Part shown: one piece after another, positions 18,276-26,249 of the stretch
How the letters are laid out: each line of letters opens with the position of its first letter
How positions within the stretch are numbered: the first letter of the stretch is position 1
DNA from: an uncultured Eubacterium sp.
GTDB taxonomy: Bacteria; Bacillota; Clostridia; Lachnospirales; Lachnospiraceae
Direction: 5' to 3'
Length of the DNA: 60,067 nt
NCBI GenBank assembly: GCA_900545725.1
Contig: URAI01000007.1
Coordinates: 1 to 60,067 of the forward strand
The notes under the pieces: generated by a model
Told to the model about the DNA's origin: nothing
Databases searched by the model: none
What the model saw: only the letters and a program-made list of their open reading frames with translations
Program-made: the position numbers and the translations under genes

Positions 18276-19319
18276 TTATAATTCTTTGATAATCATATTA
18301 TTAGGCTTGGCAATCTTAATCTCTGGTCCATTCATAACAATAAGTCCGCGTTTAAAATGAATAGTGAATATTGTAATAGTATTACTCTCATTGTTAAGTG
18401 ACATAATATGCTTGTCATCAGGAAAGATTGATATGTACTTAGGATAATCCCCACTGATTGGAAGAGAAGAGATACTGCTTAACAGACCTGTCTCTTTGTT
18501 AATGCTGTATATGGTAACGGTATTATCACCGGCATTAGAGCATAAGGCATTATTACCATCATTAGAGAATATGAAATCAGATGCGGCACTGTTAGACTTG
18601 TGGCCCTTTCTTACAGTGAAGATGTTCTGTATAAATTCAAATCTTTCTTTTCTTGTTTTGTCATATGAATATACATTAATATAATTCTTTAATTCACATA
18701 CGACATATGCAAATCTTCCGTCAGGGCTGAAATGCATCTGACGTGGAGCTGATTCAAGCTGTGTTCGGATGATATCATACAGTTTAAGCTTGCCGGTATC
18801 GTGGTTAAATTCATAGACCTTAATCTGGTCGATACCAAGATCGCATACACATAATAATTCATTATCAGGTGTAAACACAGACCAGTTGACATGAGGACGG
18901 AAATTACGTTCAGCAATGCTTCCAAGCCCCTTATGAAATACCTCGTCAGTGATGCTGCCAACTGAACCATCGTCATTAAGTCTTAATACAGTAATCTTAC
19001 CATCGTGGTATCCTGAAACAATAATAAAATGGTCATTATAAGTAACGGTAAGATGGCAGCCACGCATGCCATTTATTGAACTTGTGTTAATAAATTCAAG
19101 GTCGCCGTCTTCCTTAATAAGATAAGAAGATACTCCATTATCACATATTGCATACAGATATTTCTTACTGTTGGAAAATGTGATAAAAGAAGCATTACTT
19201 ATCTTAATGTCTTTTCTTTTAGTAATCCGTCCTTTTTCAACATCCATATCAAAAATATTAATACCATCGTCAGTTCCATTATTATAGCAGCCGACGTAAG
19301 CAACATAATTATTAGCCAT
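18276..19319 (-). CDS. Lactonase-family seven-bladed beta-propeller protein
   Basis: A 347-residue protein of the 6-phosphogluconolactonase-like (YbhE/Pgl, COG2706) family. Repeated blade strands are visible (YVGCYNNGTDDGINIFDM, FITFSNSKKYLYAI, VFTPDNELLCVCDLGIDQI, MHFSPDGRFAYVVCELKNYI, FIFSNDGNNALCSNAGDNTV). The FRPHVNW and APRQMHFSPDGRFAYV blocks are typical of the family. It has no signal peptide, so it is cytoplasmic. The ATG follows GGAGGAAAATT. Whether it hydrolyses 6-phosphogluconolactone cannot be told from sequence, and no pentose-phosphate gene is nearby. It lies downstream of sigG-ylmC on the same strand. Confidence 0.85.
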   Translation of the reverse strand: MANNYVAYVGCYNNGTDDGINIFDMDVEKGRITKRKDIKISNASFITFSNSKKYLYAICDNGVSSYLIKEDGDLEFINTSSINGMRGCHLTVTYNDHFIIVSGYHDGKITVLRLNDDGSVGSITDEVFHKGLGSIAERNFRPHVNWSVFTPDNELLCVCDLGIDQIKVYEFNHDTGKLKLYDIIRTQLESAPRQMHFSPDGRFAYVVCELKNYINVYSYDKTRKERFEFIQNIFTVRKGHKSNSAASDFIFSNDGNNALCSNAGDNTVTIYSINKETGLLSSISSLPISGDYPKYISIFPDDKHIMSLNNESNTITIFTIHFKRGLIVMNGPEIKIAKPNNMIIKEL

Positions 19320-19386
19320 AATTTTCCTCCATTTCTGTGAATACCTATGAAATTATTTTAATTCAAATCAGGCTGTTTTTCAATAT

Positions 19387-19644
19387 TTATATGCATTTAT
19401 TGGCAATTTTTTCAATGTCTGCTTCTACAAGTACGGCATCAGGACCGATACATTTTACACATTTAAAAGGAATGATATATTCTATGTCGTGTCCGAACAG
19501 CCCACATAGCCTTGCAGGACCCGGAACAATTAATGTGAGGATGCAGCCACTGCATACATCAAAGTCAATATCAGCCACATAACCAAGTATTTTGCAGTCA
19601 CATACATTAATAACCTGTTTATTTCTCAGTTCACATATACGCAT
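19387..19644 (-). CDS. YlmC/YmxH-family sporulation protein (PRC-barrel)
   Basis: An 85-residue protein beginning MRICELRNKQVINV, with G-Y-V-A-D-I-D-F-D and VPGPARLCGLFG segments that mark the YlmC/YmxH PRC-barrel family. These are small cytoplasmic proteins found next to sporulation sigma genes in Bacillota. The ribosome binding site is AGAGGTAGCT. It lies 93 bases after sigG on the same strand, as in the Bacillus sigE-sigG-ylm neighbourhood, which supports both calls. Biochemical role is unknown. Cysteines are numerous (C4, C15, C17 and others) for so small a protein. Confidence 0.85.
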   Translation of the reverse strand: MRICELRNKQVINVCDCKILGYVADIDFDVCSGCILTLIVPGPARLCGLFGHDIEYIIPFKCVKCIGPDAVLVEADIEKIANKCI

Positions 19645-19737
19645 AGCTACCTCTGATTATTATTATGGTATTATTAGTATATGCGGATAAGATTATATTA
19701 ATAATAGAATACAGGCATGATATATGTGCGTGGACAG

Positions 19738-20514
19738 TTAAATAAGATGTTTTTTCATTGAAAGTAATGCATTCTTTTCAAGACGGCTTACCTGTGCCTG
19801 TGAAATACCTATTTCGTTTGCTGTTTCCATCTGTGTCTTACATTCAAAGAATCGTAATCTTATAATATTCTGTTCTCGTTTATCAAGGTGCTTAAAAGCA
19901 TCATAAAGAGCAAGATGTTCAACCCACCTTTCCTCTCTGTTCTTTTTATCACTGACCTGATCCATTATATATAAAGTATCTCCACCTTCTGAAAATACAG
20001 GTTCATACAGTGATACCGGAGATTGTACGGCATCCATTGCCATTACAATATCTTCACGGCTTACACCTATTTCAGAGGCTATTTCTGTAATAGATGGTTC
20101 TTTCTGATGATTTTTTATATAATTATCTTTGGCATAAATGGCTTTGTATGCTGTATCTTTAAGTGAACGGCTTACACGGATGGAACTGTTATCTCTTAGA
20201 TGCCGTTTAATCTCACCCATAATCATTGGAACTGCATAGGTTGAAAACTGTACACCCTGATTAATATCAAAGTTATCAAGCGCTTTTATCATTCCAATGC
20301 AGCCTATCTGGAAAAGGTCATCAACATTTTCATTGCTTTGAGAAAACCTCTGTACAATACTTAGAACCAGGCGCAGGTTACATCTTATGAATTTTTCGCG
20401 TGCTTGATTATCTCCGGCTTTAACTTTGGATAAGAGTGCAGCTTTTTCTTTTGCGGATAATAGGGGCAGAGTGGCGGTATTGACACCACATATTTCAACT
20501 TTATAACCAGCCAA
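19738..20514 (-). CDS. sigG: RNA polymerase sporulation-specific sigma factor G
   Basis: A 258-residue forespore-specific sigma-70 family factor. The N-terminus YKVEICGVNTATLPLL is diagnostic of SigG (versus SigF). Region 2 (DDLFQIGCIGMIKALDNFD; FSTYAVPMIMGEIKRHLRD), region 3 (EPSITEIASEIGVSREDIV) and region 4 (METANEIGISQAQVSRLEK) are complete, so the gene should be functional. The start is TTG, seven bases after AAGGAG; no ATG fits the conserved N-terminus. It is divergent from nrdR. Presence of sigG, ylmC and a sigma-G promoter at 25335-25364 indicates an endospore former. Confidence 0.96.
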   Translation of the reverse strand: MAGYKVEICGVNTATLPLLSAKEKAALLSKVKAGDNQAREKFIRCNLRLVLSIVQRFSQSNENVDDLFQIGCIGMIKALDNFDINQGVQFSTYAVPMIMGEIKRHLRDNSSIRVSRSLKDTAYKAIYAKDNYIKNHQKEPSITEIASEIGVSREDIVMAMDAVQSPVSLYEPVFSEGGDTLYIMDQVSDKKNREERWVEHLALYDAFKHLDKREQNIIRLRFFECKTQMETANEIGISQAQVSRLEKNALLSMKKHLI

Positions 20515-20595
20515 TTCAATTCTCCTTTAAAATGTATTTTAATAATTTTATTCTTTATTAATCATTGCCAGAATGTAGTGATTTATACTGGAACA

Positions 20596-20642
20596 AAATT
20601 ACATCTTAAAAGAGAATAAATTATATCTTAAAACGGAATAAA
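20596..20642. repeat. 22-bp tandem repeat between sigG and nrdR
   Basis: Two adjacent 22-base units starting AAATTACATCTTAAAA and AAATTATATCTTAAAA, ending GAGAAT and CGGAAT. They sit between the divergent promoters, where a regulator could bind both. They do not match the NrdR-box pattern I know. Confidence 0.5.
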
Positions 20643-20645
20643 CAG

Positions 20646-20674
20646 TTGACCATATAATGATATTAAATTATAAT
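20646..20674 (+). promoter_or_regulatory. Consensus-like promoter of nrdR
   Basis: TTGACC (20646-20651), 17 bases, TATAAT (20669-20674). It is 56 bases from the nrdR start codon. Confidence 0.8.
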
Positions 20675-20729
20675 TAACCTTTAGATAAAATATACATTTG
20701 TAACAGATTAAAATACGGAGGTAATTATA

Positions 20730-21176
20730 TTGAAGTGTCCATTTTGTGGTAATGAGAATACAAAGGTTATAGATTCCAGACCAACAGATGACAGCTCTAT
20801 AAGAAGACGTCGTCAATGCGAGGAATGTGGAAAAAGATTTACTACCTATGAAAAAGTTGAGACAATGCCTCTTATGGTTATAAAAAAGGATAATAACAGA
20901 GAACCTTATAACAGGGAAAAGATTGTTGCAGGAATAGTAAGGTCATGTCATAAGCGTCCTATATCTTTGGAAAAGATTAATCAGACAGTGGATGAGATTG
21001 AGAATCAGATATTTAATCTTGAGGAAAAAGAAGTTACAACAACAGAGATTGGAACAATTGTAATGGATAAGTTAAAAGAACTGGATGAAGTAGCTTATGT
21101 CAGATTTGCATCTGTATATAGGGAATTTAAGGATGTTAATACATTTTTAGAAGAGATAAACAAGATATTAAAGTAG
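20730..21176 (+). CDS. nrdR: Transcriptional repressor NrdR
   Basis: A 148-residue NrdR, the nucleotide-sensing repressor of ribonucleotide reductase genes. The N-terminal zinc ribbon has ligands C3, C6, C30 and C33 (CPFCGN and CEECGKRF). An ATP-cone domain follows at ~49-139 (VIKKDNNREPYNREKIVAGI). Length is typical. The start is TTG, nine bases after GGAGG, and the next residues KCPFCG are the family N-terminus. No nrd genes occur in the window, so it acts in trans. It is followed at 120 bases by yqeG and the shikimate genes. Confidence 0.96.
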   Translation: MKCPFCGNENTKVIDSRPTDDSSIRRRRQCEECGKRFTTYEKVETMPLMVIKKDNNREPYNREKIVAGIVRSCHKRPISLEKINQTVDEIENQIFNLEEKEVTTTEIGTIVMDKLKELDEVAYVRFASVYREFKDVNTFLEEINKILK

Positions 21177-21296
21177 AGATTGTATAATAATTAACAATAT
21201 TTATAACATAGACTGAGAACAGATGATTTATGGAATATTGTTTTACATAAATATTTACCATTAAGTATCAGAAAGGCAGGAATATAGACAGAATAT

Positions 21297-21812
21297 ATGT
21301 TTAAGAGATTTTATCCTACTGTGTATTATGATTCTGCATATAACATAGATTATGGGAAGCTTAAAAAAGCAGGTTATAAAGGAATTATATATGATGTTGA
21401 TAATACATTAGTTGAGCATGGGGCACCAGTGACAAAAAGAGCAGTTGAATTATTTGACAGACTTCATGCCATGGGGATTAGTACATGTATTATATCTAAT
21501 AATAAAGAGCCAAGGGTAAAACCGCTGGCTTATGAAGTAAAGTCACAATATGTAAGCAATGCAAAGAAACCATCACCTGTGAATTATATAAAGGCAATGA
21601 AGATTATGGAAACAGACAAGACCAATACATTATTTATAGGTGATCAGTTATTTACTGATGTATGGGGAGCTAACAGAGCAGGAATTAAGACAATTCTTGT
21701 TGCGCCTATTGATAAACATGAAGAGATTCAGATAGTACTTAAGAGATATCTTGAGAAGATTGTATTGCATTTTTATATGAAGAAGCATGGGATGAATGAA
21801 GATATAGTATAG
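21297..21812 (+). CDS. yqeG: YqeG-family HAD IIIA-type phosphatase
   Basis: A 171-residue HAD hydrolase. Motif I is DVDNTLVEHG (residues ~33-42, nucleophile and general acid Asp), motif II IISNNKE, and motif III/IV FIGDQLFTDVWGANRAGI. The small cap and the location just before aroE fit YqeG, which in Bacillus lies in the yqeG-yqeH-aroE cluster. Physiological substrate is not established by sequence. AGAAAGGCAGGAATATAGACAGAAT precedes the ATG at modest spacing. The gene is 24 bases from aroE and presumably cotranscribed. Confidence 0.9.
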   Translation: MFKRFYPTVYYDSAYNIDYGKLKKAGYKGIIYDVDNTLVEHGAPVTKRAVELFDRLHAMGISTCIISNNKEPRVKPLAYEVKSQYVSNAKKPSPVNYIKAMKIMETDKTNTLFIGDQLFTDVWGANRAGIKTILVAPIDKHEEIQIVLKRYLEKIVLHFYMKKHGMNEDIV

Positions 21813-21836
21813 AATTATACGGAAGTGAGGATGGTC

Positions 21837-22712
21837 ATGAATATAATTAATGGAACGACGAGGGTATGTGGTCTTATTGGTAATCCGGTAGGACATTCTA
21901 TATCACCTCTTATACATAATAAGCTCGCCAGTCTTTGTGGAATTGATATGGTATATACAACATTTAAGGTGGAAAAGGGGGCTGTAGGCACAGCAGTTAA
22001 TGGTGCATATGCGCTTAATATATTAGGACTTAATGTTACGGTTCCACATAAACAGGAGGTTATAGCTGCACTTGCAGAAACTGATAAAGTAGCAGAGGCT
22101 ATAGGGGCAGTTAATACTCTTGTAAGGACAGATAAAGGATATAAGGGTTATAATACTGATATTATAGGACTTGCAAGAGAACTTGATGAGGCAGACATTA
22201 AGCTTGATGGAAGTGATTGTATAATACTTGGAGCCGGTGGAGCGTCAAGGGCAATTGCTTTTTTATGTGCAGATAAGGGTGCTGCAAGTGTAAATATTCT
22301 TAACAGGACAGTGCAGAAAGCACAGAGCATAGCCGATGATGTCAACAGACATTTTAATTCACATACAGTTAAGGCTATGGCTTTATCAGATTATGATAAG
22401 CTTGAAAAAGATAATTACATAGTTATCCAGACAACAAGTGTAGGACTTTATCCTGATTGTGATAAGGCAATAATAGAGGATGAGGAATTTTATAGGAAAG
22501 CTTTGGTAGGAGTTGATATTATATATAATCCTGTAAAGACTAAGTTTATGAAACTTATGGAAAAACAGGGTAAGAAGTCATATAATGGTCTTAAGATGCT
22601 TTTATATCAGGGAGTAAGTGCATTTGAGTTATGGAATAATATACAGGTAACTAAAGAACAGGCACAGGAAGTGTATGAATGTATGAAAAAGGAGCTGGGA
22701 ATAGTTGAATAA
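21837..22712 (+). CDS. aroE: Shikimate dehydrogenase (NADP+)
   Basis: A 291-residue AroE reducing 3-dehydroshikimate to shikimate. Substrate-binding N-terminal motif GNPVGHSISPLIHN, NVTVPHK with the catalytic Lys, the NAD(P) loop GAGGASRAIA and the NRT that favours NADP(H) are all present, as is NGLKMLLYQGVSAFELW near the end. The start chosen is ATG 21837, after GGAAGTGAGG. ATG 21831 and GTG 21825 are in frame, but 21825 lies inside the ribosome binding site. Its end overlaps aroK by 8 bases. It forms a shikimate cluster with aroK and aroQ, feeding chorismate to the trp operon located 18 kb downstream. Confidence 0.94.
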   Translation: MNIINGTTRVCGLIGNPVGHSISPLIHNKLASLCGIDMVYTTFKVEKGAVGTAVNGAYALNILGLNVTVPHKQEVIAALAETDKVAEAIGAVNTLVRTDKGYKGYNTDIIGLARELDEADIKLDGSDCIILGAGGASRAIAFLCADKGAASVNILNRTVQKAQSIADDVNRHFNSHTVKAMALSDYDKLEKDNYIVIQTTSVGLYPDCDKAIIEDEEFYRKALVGVDIIYNPVKTKFMKLMEKQGKKSYNGLKMLLYQGVSAFELWNNIQVTKEQAQEVYECMKKELGIVE

Positions 22713-23205
22713 TATAGTACTGATAGGATTTATGGGCTGTGGAAAGACAACATTTGGCAAATGGATTGCAAAGCATCATGGAATGGATTTTATTGATACG
22801 GATGATTATATTGAATCTGTACAAAAAAGAAGCATTAATGAGATATTTGCAGACCGGGGAGAGGAGTATTTCAGAGACCTTGAAACACAGACTATAAAGA
22901 AACTTGCAGAGTCGGTTAATAATAGCGTTATCTCAGTTGGTGGAGGACTTCCTGTAAGAGAATGTAACAGAGCACTTCTTAAGAAGCTGGGTAAGGTTGT
23001 ATTTCTTGATACATCAATAGATGAACTTGAAAAAAGACTTTCTAATGATACTAGAAGACCACTGCTTGCCGGTGGAAAAGTAAGAGATAAGATAGAAGCT
23101 CTTATGAGGGCAAGAAAAGATATATATGAGAGTACAGCTGATTGTATTATTACTACAGATAACCAATCATTTGAAGCTATGTATGATAACATAATACATA
23201 GCTGA
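22705..23205 (+). CDS. aroK: Shikimate kinase
   Basis: A 166-residue nucleoside-monophosphate-kinase-fold enzyme phosphorylating shikimate at O3. Walker A GFMGCGKTTFG (residues 8-18), the shikimate-binding DTDDYIE and FRDLE segments, the GGGLP loop and the lid RRPLL are present. The start is TTG 22705 inside the end of aroE, preceded by AAAGGAGCTGGGAATAG, so it is translationally coupled. Length is normal. Confidence 0.95.
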   Translation: MNNIVLIGFMGCGKTTFGKWIAKHHGMDFIDTDDYIESVQKRSINEIFADRGEEYFRDLETQTIKKLAESVNNSVISVGGGLPVRECNRALLKKLGKVVFLDTSIDELEKRLSNDTRRPLLAGGKVRDKIEALMRARKDIYESTADCIITTDNQSFEAMYDNIIHS

Positions 23206-23365
23206 TTAAGATATCATAGTTGGAAGATTCTGACCCCGGTATCATTATATAATATTAATATACAGAGGCTTATTAATATGTGAATAATTATGGATATATC
23301 GTGATTAAAATGATTTTTAAAATTGATGAATAAAACGATAACATGCCATGGAATGGAGAAAATTT

Positions 23366-23809
23366 ATGAAGATTTTGGTAATTAACGGACCTAATATTAA
23401 TTTTTTGGGAATCAGGGAAAAAGGAATATATGGCAATCAGGATTATGCATATCTTGAAAAGCTTATCAATGAAAAAGCACGAGAACTTGATGCAGATGTT
23501 GAAATATTCCAGAGTAATCACGAGGGAGCAATAATAGACAGAATACAACAGGCATATTATGATAAGGTGGATGGAATAGTTATTAATCCCGGTGCATTTA
23601 CTCATTACAGCTATGCTGTAAGGGATGCACTTGCATCAGTGGCAGACATTCCTAAAATTGAAGTTCATATATCTAATGTACATACAAGGGAAGAATTCAG
23701 ACATACATCAGTAACTGTGCCGGTATGTAACGGACAGGTAGTAGGCCTTGGACTTAACGGCTATTTGTATGCCATGGAGGCTTTAAAGGATATGTTGAAA
23801 AACAAATAA
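23366..23809 (+). CDS. aroQ: 3-dehydroquinate dehydratase, type II
   Basis: A 147-residue dodecameric type II dehydroquinase. NGPNINFLGIREKGIYG at the N-terminus includes the catalytic Tyr loop. FQSNHEGAIIDRI, INPGAFTHYSYAVRDAL and EVHISNVHTREEFR (active-site His) are all conserved. ATG 23366 was chosen because GGAG lies nine bases before it; the frame begins six codons earlier without a better site. It lies 160 bases after aroK, so it may have its own promoter. efp follows after 168 bases. Confidence 0.95.
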   Translation: MKILVINGPNINFLGIREKGIYGNQDYAYLEKLINEKARELDADVEIFQSNHEGAIIDRIQQAYYDKVDGIVINPGAFTHYSYAVRDALASVADIPKIEVHISNVHTREEFRHTSVTVPVCNGQVVGLGLNGYLYAMEALKDMLKNK

Positions 23810-23910
23810 TACAGCATGCTTTTATATATTAAATTATAGGGAATGATAGAATAAGAATAGCTGAAATTGCTTTTATATATGAATTTATGTAAGTAAATGT
23901 AAAAAAGAGG

Positions 23911-23939
23911 TTGCCAAAACCGCTGATTTATTATAAAAT
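23911..23939 (+). promoter_or_regulatory. Promoter of efp
   Basis: TTGCCA (23911-23916), 17-base spacer, TAAAAT (23934-23939). The hexamers are the same as in the pheS promoter at 8896-8923. Confidence 0.75.
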
Positions 23940-23977
23940 GATAAAAGTTATTGATTAAATAGGAGGTATACCAAAGA

Positions 23978-24535
23978 ATGGTAACAGCAGGTGATTTTAA
24001 GAATGGTATCACATTGGAAATGGATAATGCTATCTGGCAGGTAATAGAATTCCAGCACGTTAAGCCTGGTAAGGGTGCTGCTTTCGTTAGAACAAAGTTA
24101 AAGAATATCGTAAGTGGTGGTGTTGTTGAAAAGTCTTTCAGACCAACAGAAAAGTTTACTTTAGCTCATATTGAAAGAAAAGAATATCAGTATTTATATG
24201 CTGATGGCGATCTTTACAACTTCATGGATACAGAAACATATGATCAGATTGCATTAAGCGCTGATAATGTTGGTGATTCACTTAAGTTTGTTAAGGAAAA
24301 CGAGATGGTTAAGTTATGTTCACACAATGGTAACGTATTTGCTATTGAACCACCTATCAATGTTGAGTTAGAAGTAACAGAGACAGAACCTGGGGTTAAG
24401 GGTGATACAGCTACAGGTGCTACTAAGCCGGCTATCGTTGAAACAGGTGCTAAGATTTTAGTTCCATTATTCGTAAACCAGGGAGATACAGTTAAGATTG
24501 ATACACGTACTGGAGAATATTTATCAAGAGTTTAA
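23978..24535 (+). CDS. efp: Translation elongation factor P
   Basis: A 185-residue EF-P, which relieves ribosome stalling at polyproline stretches. Three OB-like domains are present. The tip loop in domain I is KPGKGAAFVRTK with Lys32, the residue modified in characterised EF-Ps. The C-terminal DTATGATKPA and DTRTGEYLSR blocks are conserved. An AGGAGGTATACCAAAGA ribosome binding site precedes the ATG. The gene uses abundant C-ending and preferred codons compared with its neighbours, consistent with high expression. It ends at a clear intrinsic terminator. No epmA/epmB-type modification genes are nearby. Confidence 0.97.
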   Translation: MVTAGDFKNGITLEMDNAIWQVIEFQHVKPGKGAAFVRTKLKNIVSGGVVEKSFRPTEKFTLAHIERKEYQYLYADGDLYNFMDTETYDQIALSADNVGDSLKFVKENEMVKLCSHNGNVFAIEPPINVELEVTETEPGVKGDTATGATKPAIVETGAKILVPLFVNQGDTVKIDTRTGEYLSRV

Positions 24536-24564
24536 TATTTACAGCTTTTTATAAGTTGTCAAAG

Positions 24565-24602
24565 AGGACTGAACCAGCGTAAATGCTGGAACAGTCCTTT
24601 TT
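24565..24602 (+). terminator. Intrinsic terminator of efp
   Basis: AGGACTG (24565-24571) with CAGTCCT (24592-24598) plus inner CCAGC/GCTGG, four-to-six-base loop, then TTTTT. A textbook shape. Confidence 0.9.
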
Positions 24603-24958
24603 AAATGTTTATATAAATTCATGCAGATACGCCTGCGTAGCTAACAAATAACTAACAAATAACTAACAGGCTATTGGAAAAATAACAAAAAAGTTTCTTT
24701 AGTTCTCAGTCTTATTATTAAGCCGCCTGATGTGGATATATACATAAATAAAACCATATAATATCGTAATATAATCGTATATAATATAGAATATTTCTTT
24801 GAGATTGCGTATGCAGACAGAACTAAATAAACTTAAGAATGATAGCTGCATTAATTTTTTGTTGTCTGTCGTGATATTGATTGTTTTAACAGTATTGCTT
24901 CGTTTATCTGACATATTTTAATAACCTGAATAATAAGATTTAATAACCTTTTTGCCGG
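24603..24958. other. Intergenic region with short tandem repeat, no convincing gene
   Basis: An 11-base unit CTAACAAATAA occurs twice plus a partial copy (24641-24670), flanked by GCCTG and CAGGC. A 71-codon minus-strand frame (24699-24914) predicts a hydrophobic segment, but its AGG is weak and ten bases from the ATG, and I recognise no family. I do not call it a gene. Confidence 0.4.
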
Positions 24959-25282
24959 TTAGTTACGGCTTTTATAGGTTGCACATACAGTGTCGTCTTT
25001 AGCAGAAGCGAATATTCCTGATATGTCGATATGGTCGGCTGTACATTTGCAGTTATCATTGTATACACAACTATCAGCATCGCAGGAAATATCAAGAGTT
25101 ACATGAGGTGTATTGCTTGCATTAGAGACAGAGCCGGACTTGTCTTCAAAGAAACTGCCACAGCATGTATCGTCACATGTACTGGCACCTGTTCCGCGGA
25201 CATTAATAGAAGAAAGACAACATTTTTTTTCGCTGTTGTCATTATGGCAGCAGCAGCTTACATTACAATCAAGATTAGTCAT
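24959..25282 (-). CDS. DUF1540-domain cysteine-rich protein, predicted sigma-G-dependent
   Basis: A 107-residue soluble protein with two cysteine-rich DUF1540-like units. The first (LDCNVSCCCHNDN...CLSSINV) spans ~4-45 and the second (ISCDADSCVYNDNCKCTADHIDISG) spans ~65-95. The Cys spacing suggests metal binding. The function is not known. The ribosome binding site TATGGAGGTTTTTTATG is strong, but it is perfectly complementary to a stretch upstream. A consensus sigma-G promoter precedes the gene (25335-25364), which points to expression in the developing forespore. lepB lies 105 bases upstream on the same strand. The expression timing is inference from the promoter match. Confidence 0.85.
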   Translation of the reverse strand: MTNLDCNVSCCCHNDNSEKKCCLSSINVRGTGASTCDDTCCGSFFEDKSGSVSNASNTPHVTLDISCDADSCVYNDNCKCTADHIDISGIFASAKDDTVCATYKSRN

Positions 25283-25284
25283 AA

Positions 25285-25349
25285 AAAACCTCCATAAAAT
25301 ATATTAGCAGGTATATAGTAATACCGGCTATATATAGTATGGAGGTTTT
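25285..25349 (-). promoter_or_regulatory. Hairpin that sequesters the DUF1540 ribosome binding site / terminator
   Basis: On the minus strand AAAACCTCCATA (25349-25338) is perfectly complementary to TATGGAGGTTTT (25296-25285), which contains the GGAGG. Inside the loop TATATAG and CTATATA form a second hairpin. The 3' arm is followed by T residues, so it also resembles an intrinsic terminator for read-through from lepB. The 5' arm overlaps the -10 of the sigma-G promoter. Confidence 0.75.
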
Positions 25350-25364
25350 AAAAAAATATATTCA
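25335..25364 (-). promoter_or_regulatory. Consensus sigma-G promoter of the DUF1540 gene
   Basis: Minus strand TGAATA (25364-25359), 17-base spacer, CATACTA (25341-25335). Both boxes equal the Bacillus sigma-G consensus as I know it. The expected start is near 25328, inside the loop of the hairpin at 25285-25349. Confidence 0.75.
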
Positions 25365-25387
25365 TTTTGTAAGTGATATAAATTATA

Positions 25388-26056
25388 TTAATTAATATTA
25401 CTGAATGAAATGTGTTTGTTTTCGCCATCATAATAACGGAATAAGACCTTTGCAAGAATCTTATCTTCTGCAACATAGGTATTAGTCCAGTATCTTGAAT
25501 CAAGAGAACTGTTACGGTTATCGCCCATCATAAAATAATGACCTTCCGGAACAACATATGTTTCCTGTTTGGTAGAAATATTCATAGGTTCTTTAAGATA
25601 AGTCTCTTCAAGTTCTTCATTATTGATGTACACTTTACCATTCGCTATCTGTACTATATCACCTGGTGTGCCAATTACACGCTTAACATATGTCTGTGTC
25701 TCATCATCAGGATACTTAAATATAACTATGTCGCCACGTTCCGGCTTGCTGAATTTATAAGAAAGACGGAAGCCTATCAGCCTGTCGCCCTCCATAATCG
25801 TATTTTTCATAGAACCGGTTGGAACCTGTGCATTAATAATAATGAAATGTGTAGTGATATATGCAATTATTATTGCTATGGCAAATATTTTAACATAACT
25901 GAATATTTCAGAGATAATACCTGATGAACTGCTCTTCTTTTCAGAAAGGGAAGAAGTACTTTTGTTATATTGTTCATTCAATTCATCGTCATTTTTATCA
26001 AAGTCATCGTAAAGACGTTTTCTCTTTTCGTAGTAATCGTTGTCATATTCCTGCAT
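25388..26056 (-). CDS. lepB: Signal peptidase I
   Basis: A 222-residue type I signal peptidase that cleaves Sec and Tat signal peptides at the outer membrane face. Its single N-terminal membrane segment is at ~53-73 (VKIFAIAIIIAYITTHFII). The catalytic Ser82 lies in PTGSMKNT and Lys125 in YVKRVIGTPGD, followed by GHYFMMGDNRNSSLDSRYW. ATG 26056 was chosen, with GGGGA eight bases upstream; a TTG ten codons earlier is in frame. The ~50-residue cytoplasmic N-terminus (DNDYYEKRKRLYDDFD, then a Ser-rich stretch) is longer and more charged than usual. It lies upstream of the DUF1540 gene on the same strand. Confidence 0.94.
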   Translation of the reverse strand: MQEYDNDYYEKRKRLYDDFDKNDDELNEQYNKSTSSLSEKKSSSSGIISEIFSYVKIFAIAIIIAYITTHFIIINAQVPTGSMKNTIMEGDRLIGFRLSYKFSKPERGDIVIFKYPDDETQTYVKRVIGTPGDIVQIANGKVYINNEELEETYLKEPMNISTKQETYVVPEGHYFMMGDNRNSSLDSRYWTNTYVAEDKILAKVLFRYYDGENKHISFSNIN

Positions 26057-26187
26057 ATAATAAATCCCCATTCCGCCAAAAAACAATCTGTCAATATGTA
26101 TTAAGATAAGGCTGTTTTGTTTATGGCATTATTTTAGTAAATGTGAAATAAGAATATTGAACTGCTTTTATATCCCTTATAACAAAA

Positions 26188-26215
26188 CCGCACCCGGAAT
26201 TGTATCCGAGTGCGG
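26188..26215 (-). terminator. Intrinsic terminator of htpG
   Basis: CCGCACcCGGA/TCCGaGTGCGG stem, a six-base loop, followed on the minus strand by TTTTGTT. Confidence 0.85.
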
Positions 26216-26249
26216 CTAATTCACATATCATATTCTACTGTATAAGATA

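Noticed and set aside
20561..20588. Sigma-F-like promoter for sigG (GTATA, 14 bases, GGCAATGAT)
   Set aside because: Spacing is shorter than the consensus and the -10 matches only partly; not listed as a feature.
24699..24914. 71-codon minus-strand frame with a hydrophobic segment
   Set aside because: Weak, distant AGG and no family; AT-rich intergenic DNA often yields such frames. Left as unproven.
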